The translations under genes were made by a program, and so were the position numbers. Shown in pieces: positions 6,669 to 8,654 of a stretch of 8,654 bases of DNA. The notes below the pieces were generated by a model. It worked only from the letters and a program-made list of their open reading frames with translations. It did no database searches and had not been told where the DNA came from. Position 1 is the stretch's first letter. The number at the start of each line of letters is the position of its first letter. Source of the DNA: an uncultured Clostridia bacterium (lineage in GTDB: Bacteria; Bacillota; Clostridia; Christensenellales; Aristaeellaceae); NCBI GenBank assembly GCA_937886445.1, contig CALGBY010000096.1, positions 1-8,654 of the forward strand, written 5' to 3'.

Positions 6669-8654
6669 TTATTCAGCGCATTCACCGGAGGTGAGGCTTA
6701 CAGATGTGATACCCAGAGGCACACTGAAGTTATCGATCACGATGATCTTCGGTGCATCGGGAGAGTCAGTCTTCACATACAGCAGGGTGATCGTGCGGTT
6801 GCTCGCGGGCATTGTTCCGGTCACTTCACCAAGGATCGGCTTGTATGTCATGAAGGTCCTGGGAACCACCGAATACGCATCACCGTAATGGTAGGTGTAG
6901 GTATCTTCGTTGTGCAGAACATGTCCGTCACTCTGATCCACATACTGTACGGTCAGTGTGTACTCGATAGCGTTGTAGGATACGATCACGCTGATATCAT
7001 CATCGCCCATTGTTCCTTCAACACGATCGATATCCGGCTTATAGCCTGTGATCGCAGAAGAAACTACGCTGTAGTTCTGGCCGAAGTAGTAAGGAGCGTT
7101 GAAGATATCGATCACTTCGCCATTCTGATAGTAGAGCACTGTCAGTGTATGCTGTCTGAGGGTCATCCGGATATCATCGCCGTCATAGGAGGTTTCATAT
7201 CCGGCGACCGGCTGGATCACTACGGTGTACTCGATCTCGTGCTTGCCTTCCTCGTCAAACTTCGGCAGGTCTTCAGCAGTAAAGTGCCATTCGCCATCCG
7301 CGTCAGCCGTTACGAAGATGCCGGTCGGTTCACCATCCGCGTAGATCTCAACAATCACCTGTTCAGGTCTGGTCTCATAGAGGTCATCCAGATCGTTCCA
7401 GTTGACGCTGCCTTCAACGGTCACAACGGTATCACCTGTGATCTCCAGTACACCGTCGATCACGGTAAGCTTCACGTTCTTGTAGTTGGGAGCAGTGATC
7501 ACGAAGCTTTCTTCCGTAAGACCCATCGGATAGGTTCCAACAATGGTTCCCACAGCCTCAGCAGCCGCGCCTTCGGCCAGCTCGGCGATCACGGTCTCAT
7601 CCGTGATATCGGTGGTAAAGCCTTCAACCTTGTGTTCTTCAGCGTCATACAGCACGGTCTCGGAATTACCGGTCACGGTCACTTCGATCTCTTCGGCCTG
7701 TTCAACGGTGAAGGTTCCCTCTTCGAAGGTGATCACATAATCGCCCTGTTCGGTCTCTCCGGTCACGGTGATCTTGTACTCGCCTACGTTTTCGCCATCC
7801 TCACGCTTCACTTCGTACTCGATCTCGTCATCGCCCACCAGAGTCTCGATGGTCACGGTCAGTTCGGGATCGTCCGATCCGTAGATCTTCTCCAGATCGT
7901 CCGCGGTCACGGTGATCTGCTTCTTCTCCACGGTGAAGGTTCCGTCTTCGGTCTCGATCTCGTAGTTCGGGTTGTCACCCGGTTCTACGCTGATCTTGTA
8001 TTCGCCGCTGTGTTCGCCTTCTTCGCGTACCACGGTGTAGTTGATCGTTTCGCCTTCTACAGCGCCTTCCACGGTGGCGGTCAGTTCGGGTTCTTCATCG
8101 CCGTAGGTCTTGCTGAGATCGTCAGCCTTTACGGTGATCTTCTTCTTGCTGATCTCCAGCGTGCCGTCCACGATCTCGAAGGTCACATTGGTGAAGTTAG
8201 TGCTGGTGTTCGCGAAGTCTTCCGCCTTCAGCAGCATATCGTAGGTTCCGGCGTCGGTGCCGGTCACCTTCGCGTTGCCGCTGAAGCTGAAGTCCGCTTC
8301 GGTGTAGAGCTCGGTGTCGGCCTTGAAGTCGTAGCCGGTCACTTCATGCTCTTCGCCGTTGTACTCGGCCTTGCCGCTGTGCTCGGTGATGGTCACCTTG
8401 GCACCGTCGTAAGGCTTCACGGTGAAGGTTCCCTCTTCGAAGGTGATCACATAGTCGCCCTGCTCTTCTTCGCCGGTCACGGTGATCTTGTACTCTTCAG
8501 CGTTTTCGCCTTCCTCGCGCTTCACTTCGTACTCGATCTCGTCATCGCCCACCAGGGTCTTGATGGTCACGGTCAGTTCGGGATCTTCATCACCGTAGGT
8601 CTTCTCCAGATCGTCCGCGGTCACGGTGATCTGCTTCTTCTCCACGGTGAAGGT
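6669..8654 (-). CDS. Large repeat surface protein: MBG, Cna_B-like and MucBP-like domains (C-terminal part)
   Basis: Probably a cell-surface adhesin-like protein. The frame is open to the right edge, so the N-terminus with any signal peptide lies outside; a GTG near 8645 is an internal Val in a repeat, not a start. In the 661 residues present, numbering from the edge, I see three MBG-type repeats (about 1-79, 171-243, 243-317; signature ITVTADDLEKTYG then DPELTV). Two bacterial Ig-like repeats lie at about 84-170 and 322-406 (YNGEEHEVTGY, LYDAEEHKVEGF). A Cna_B-like domain follows at about 409-500 (WND, then DLPKFDEEGK and EYTV), and two MucBP-like repeats at about 501-562 and 563-628. The repeats are rich in Glu and Asp. 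The C-terminus (SVPLGITSVSLTSGECAE) has no LPXTG, membrane segment or basic tail, so sortase anchoring is unlikely. Repeats are similar at DNA level, indicating recent internal duplication. No binding partner can be deduced. Confidence 0.9.
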   Translation of the reverse strand, partial: TFTVEKKQITVTADDLEKTYGDEDPELTVTIKTLVGDDEIEYEVKREEGENAEEYKITVTGEEEQGDYVITFEEGTFTVKPYDGAKVTITEHSGKAEYNGEEHEVTGYDFKADTELYTEADFSFSGNAKVTGTDAGTYDMLLKAEDFANTSTNFTNVTFEIVDGTLEISKKKITVKADDLSKTYGDEEPELTATVEGAVEGETINYTVVREEGEHSGEYKISVEPGDNPNYEIETEDGTFTVEKKQITVTADDLEKIYGSDDPELTVTIETLVGDDEIEYEVKREDGENVGEYKITVTGETEQGDYVITFEEGTFTVEQAEEIEVTVTGNSETVLYDAEEHKVEGFTTDITDETVIAELAEGAAAEAVGTIVGTYPMGLTEESFVITAPNYKNVKLTVIDGVLEITGDTVVTVEGSVNWNDLDDLYETRPEQVIVEIYADGEPTGIFVTADADGEWHFTAEDLPKFDEEGKHEIEYTVVIQPVAGYETSYDGDDIRMTLRQHTLTVLYYQNGEVIDIFNAPYYFGQNYSVVSSAITGYKPDIDRVEGTMGDDDISVIVSYNAIEYTLTVQYVDQSDGHVLHNEDTYTYHYGDAYSVVPRTFMTYKPILGEVTGTMPASNRTITLLYVKTDSPDAPKIIVIDNFSVPLGITSVSLTSGECAE
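7705..7940 (-). repeat. MBG-repeat DNA, copy A
   Basis: This 236-base segment encodes most of the third visible MBG repeat and matches 8419-8654 without gaps at an offset of 714 bases. By my hand alignment about 21 positions differ, near 91% identity. The match may continue past the window's right edge. Confidence 0.85.
8419..8654 (-). repeat. MBG-repeat DNA, copy B
   Basis: Partner of 7705-7940. The 714-base offset equals one MBG repeat plus one Ig-like repeat plus the diverged second MBG repeat, so it suggests duplication of a multi-domain block or conversion between MBG units. It is cut by the window edge. Confidence 0.85.

Overview
The window looks like a piece of chromosome from an anaerobic member of the Firmicutes, class Clostridia. 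The signs are a pyruvate:ferredoxin oxidoreductase, an aldo/keto-reductase-like protein with a bacterial-ferredoxin tail, a large surface protein built of MBG, Cna_B-like and MucBP-like repeats, strong GGAGG ribosome binding sites, and compact GC-rich intrinsic terminators with GAAA loops. This placement is inferred from gene content; I cannot name a genus.

Layout: (1) 2-2377, plus strand: the C-terminal two thirds of pyruvate:ferredoxin oxidoreductase (nifJ/por), cut by the left edge and ending in a textbook terminator. (2) 2378-2508: two convergent intrinsic terminators back to back. (3) 2509-3573, minus: a membrane-anchored GGDEF protein (predicted diguanylate cyclase), with its own TTTACA-N17-TATAAT promoter and overlapping dyads at the expected transcript start. 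(4) 3712-5136, minus: an exported or membrane-anchored protein I do not recognise, whose promoter has exactly the same hexamers and spacing. (5) 5310-6452, minus: a ferredoxin-tailed aldo/keto reductase homologue that by eye alignment lacks the usual catalytic Tyr and Lys, followed by a terminator. (6) 6453-6668: a 216-base gap holding a well-formed three-way-junction RNA candidate and a further small hairpin in the leader of the reductase gene, plus the terminator of the next gene. (7) 6669-8654, minus: the C-terminal 661 residues of a large, very acidic repeat protein that runs off the right edge.

Functionally this is a housekeeping fermentation enzyme next to a set of minus-strand accessory genes (second-messenger synthesis, an unknown exported protein, a redox protein, a surface adhesin-like protein). 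Each minus-strand gene appears to have its own signals, so I see no obvious multi-gene operon. Readthrough from the unknown exported gene into the GGDEF gene is possible, because no convincing terminator separates them. I found no tRNA, rRNA, CRISPR array, insertion sequence or phage gene. The item most worth follow-up is the structured leader at about 6541-6593 (minus strand), which I cannot assign to any riboswitch class I know.
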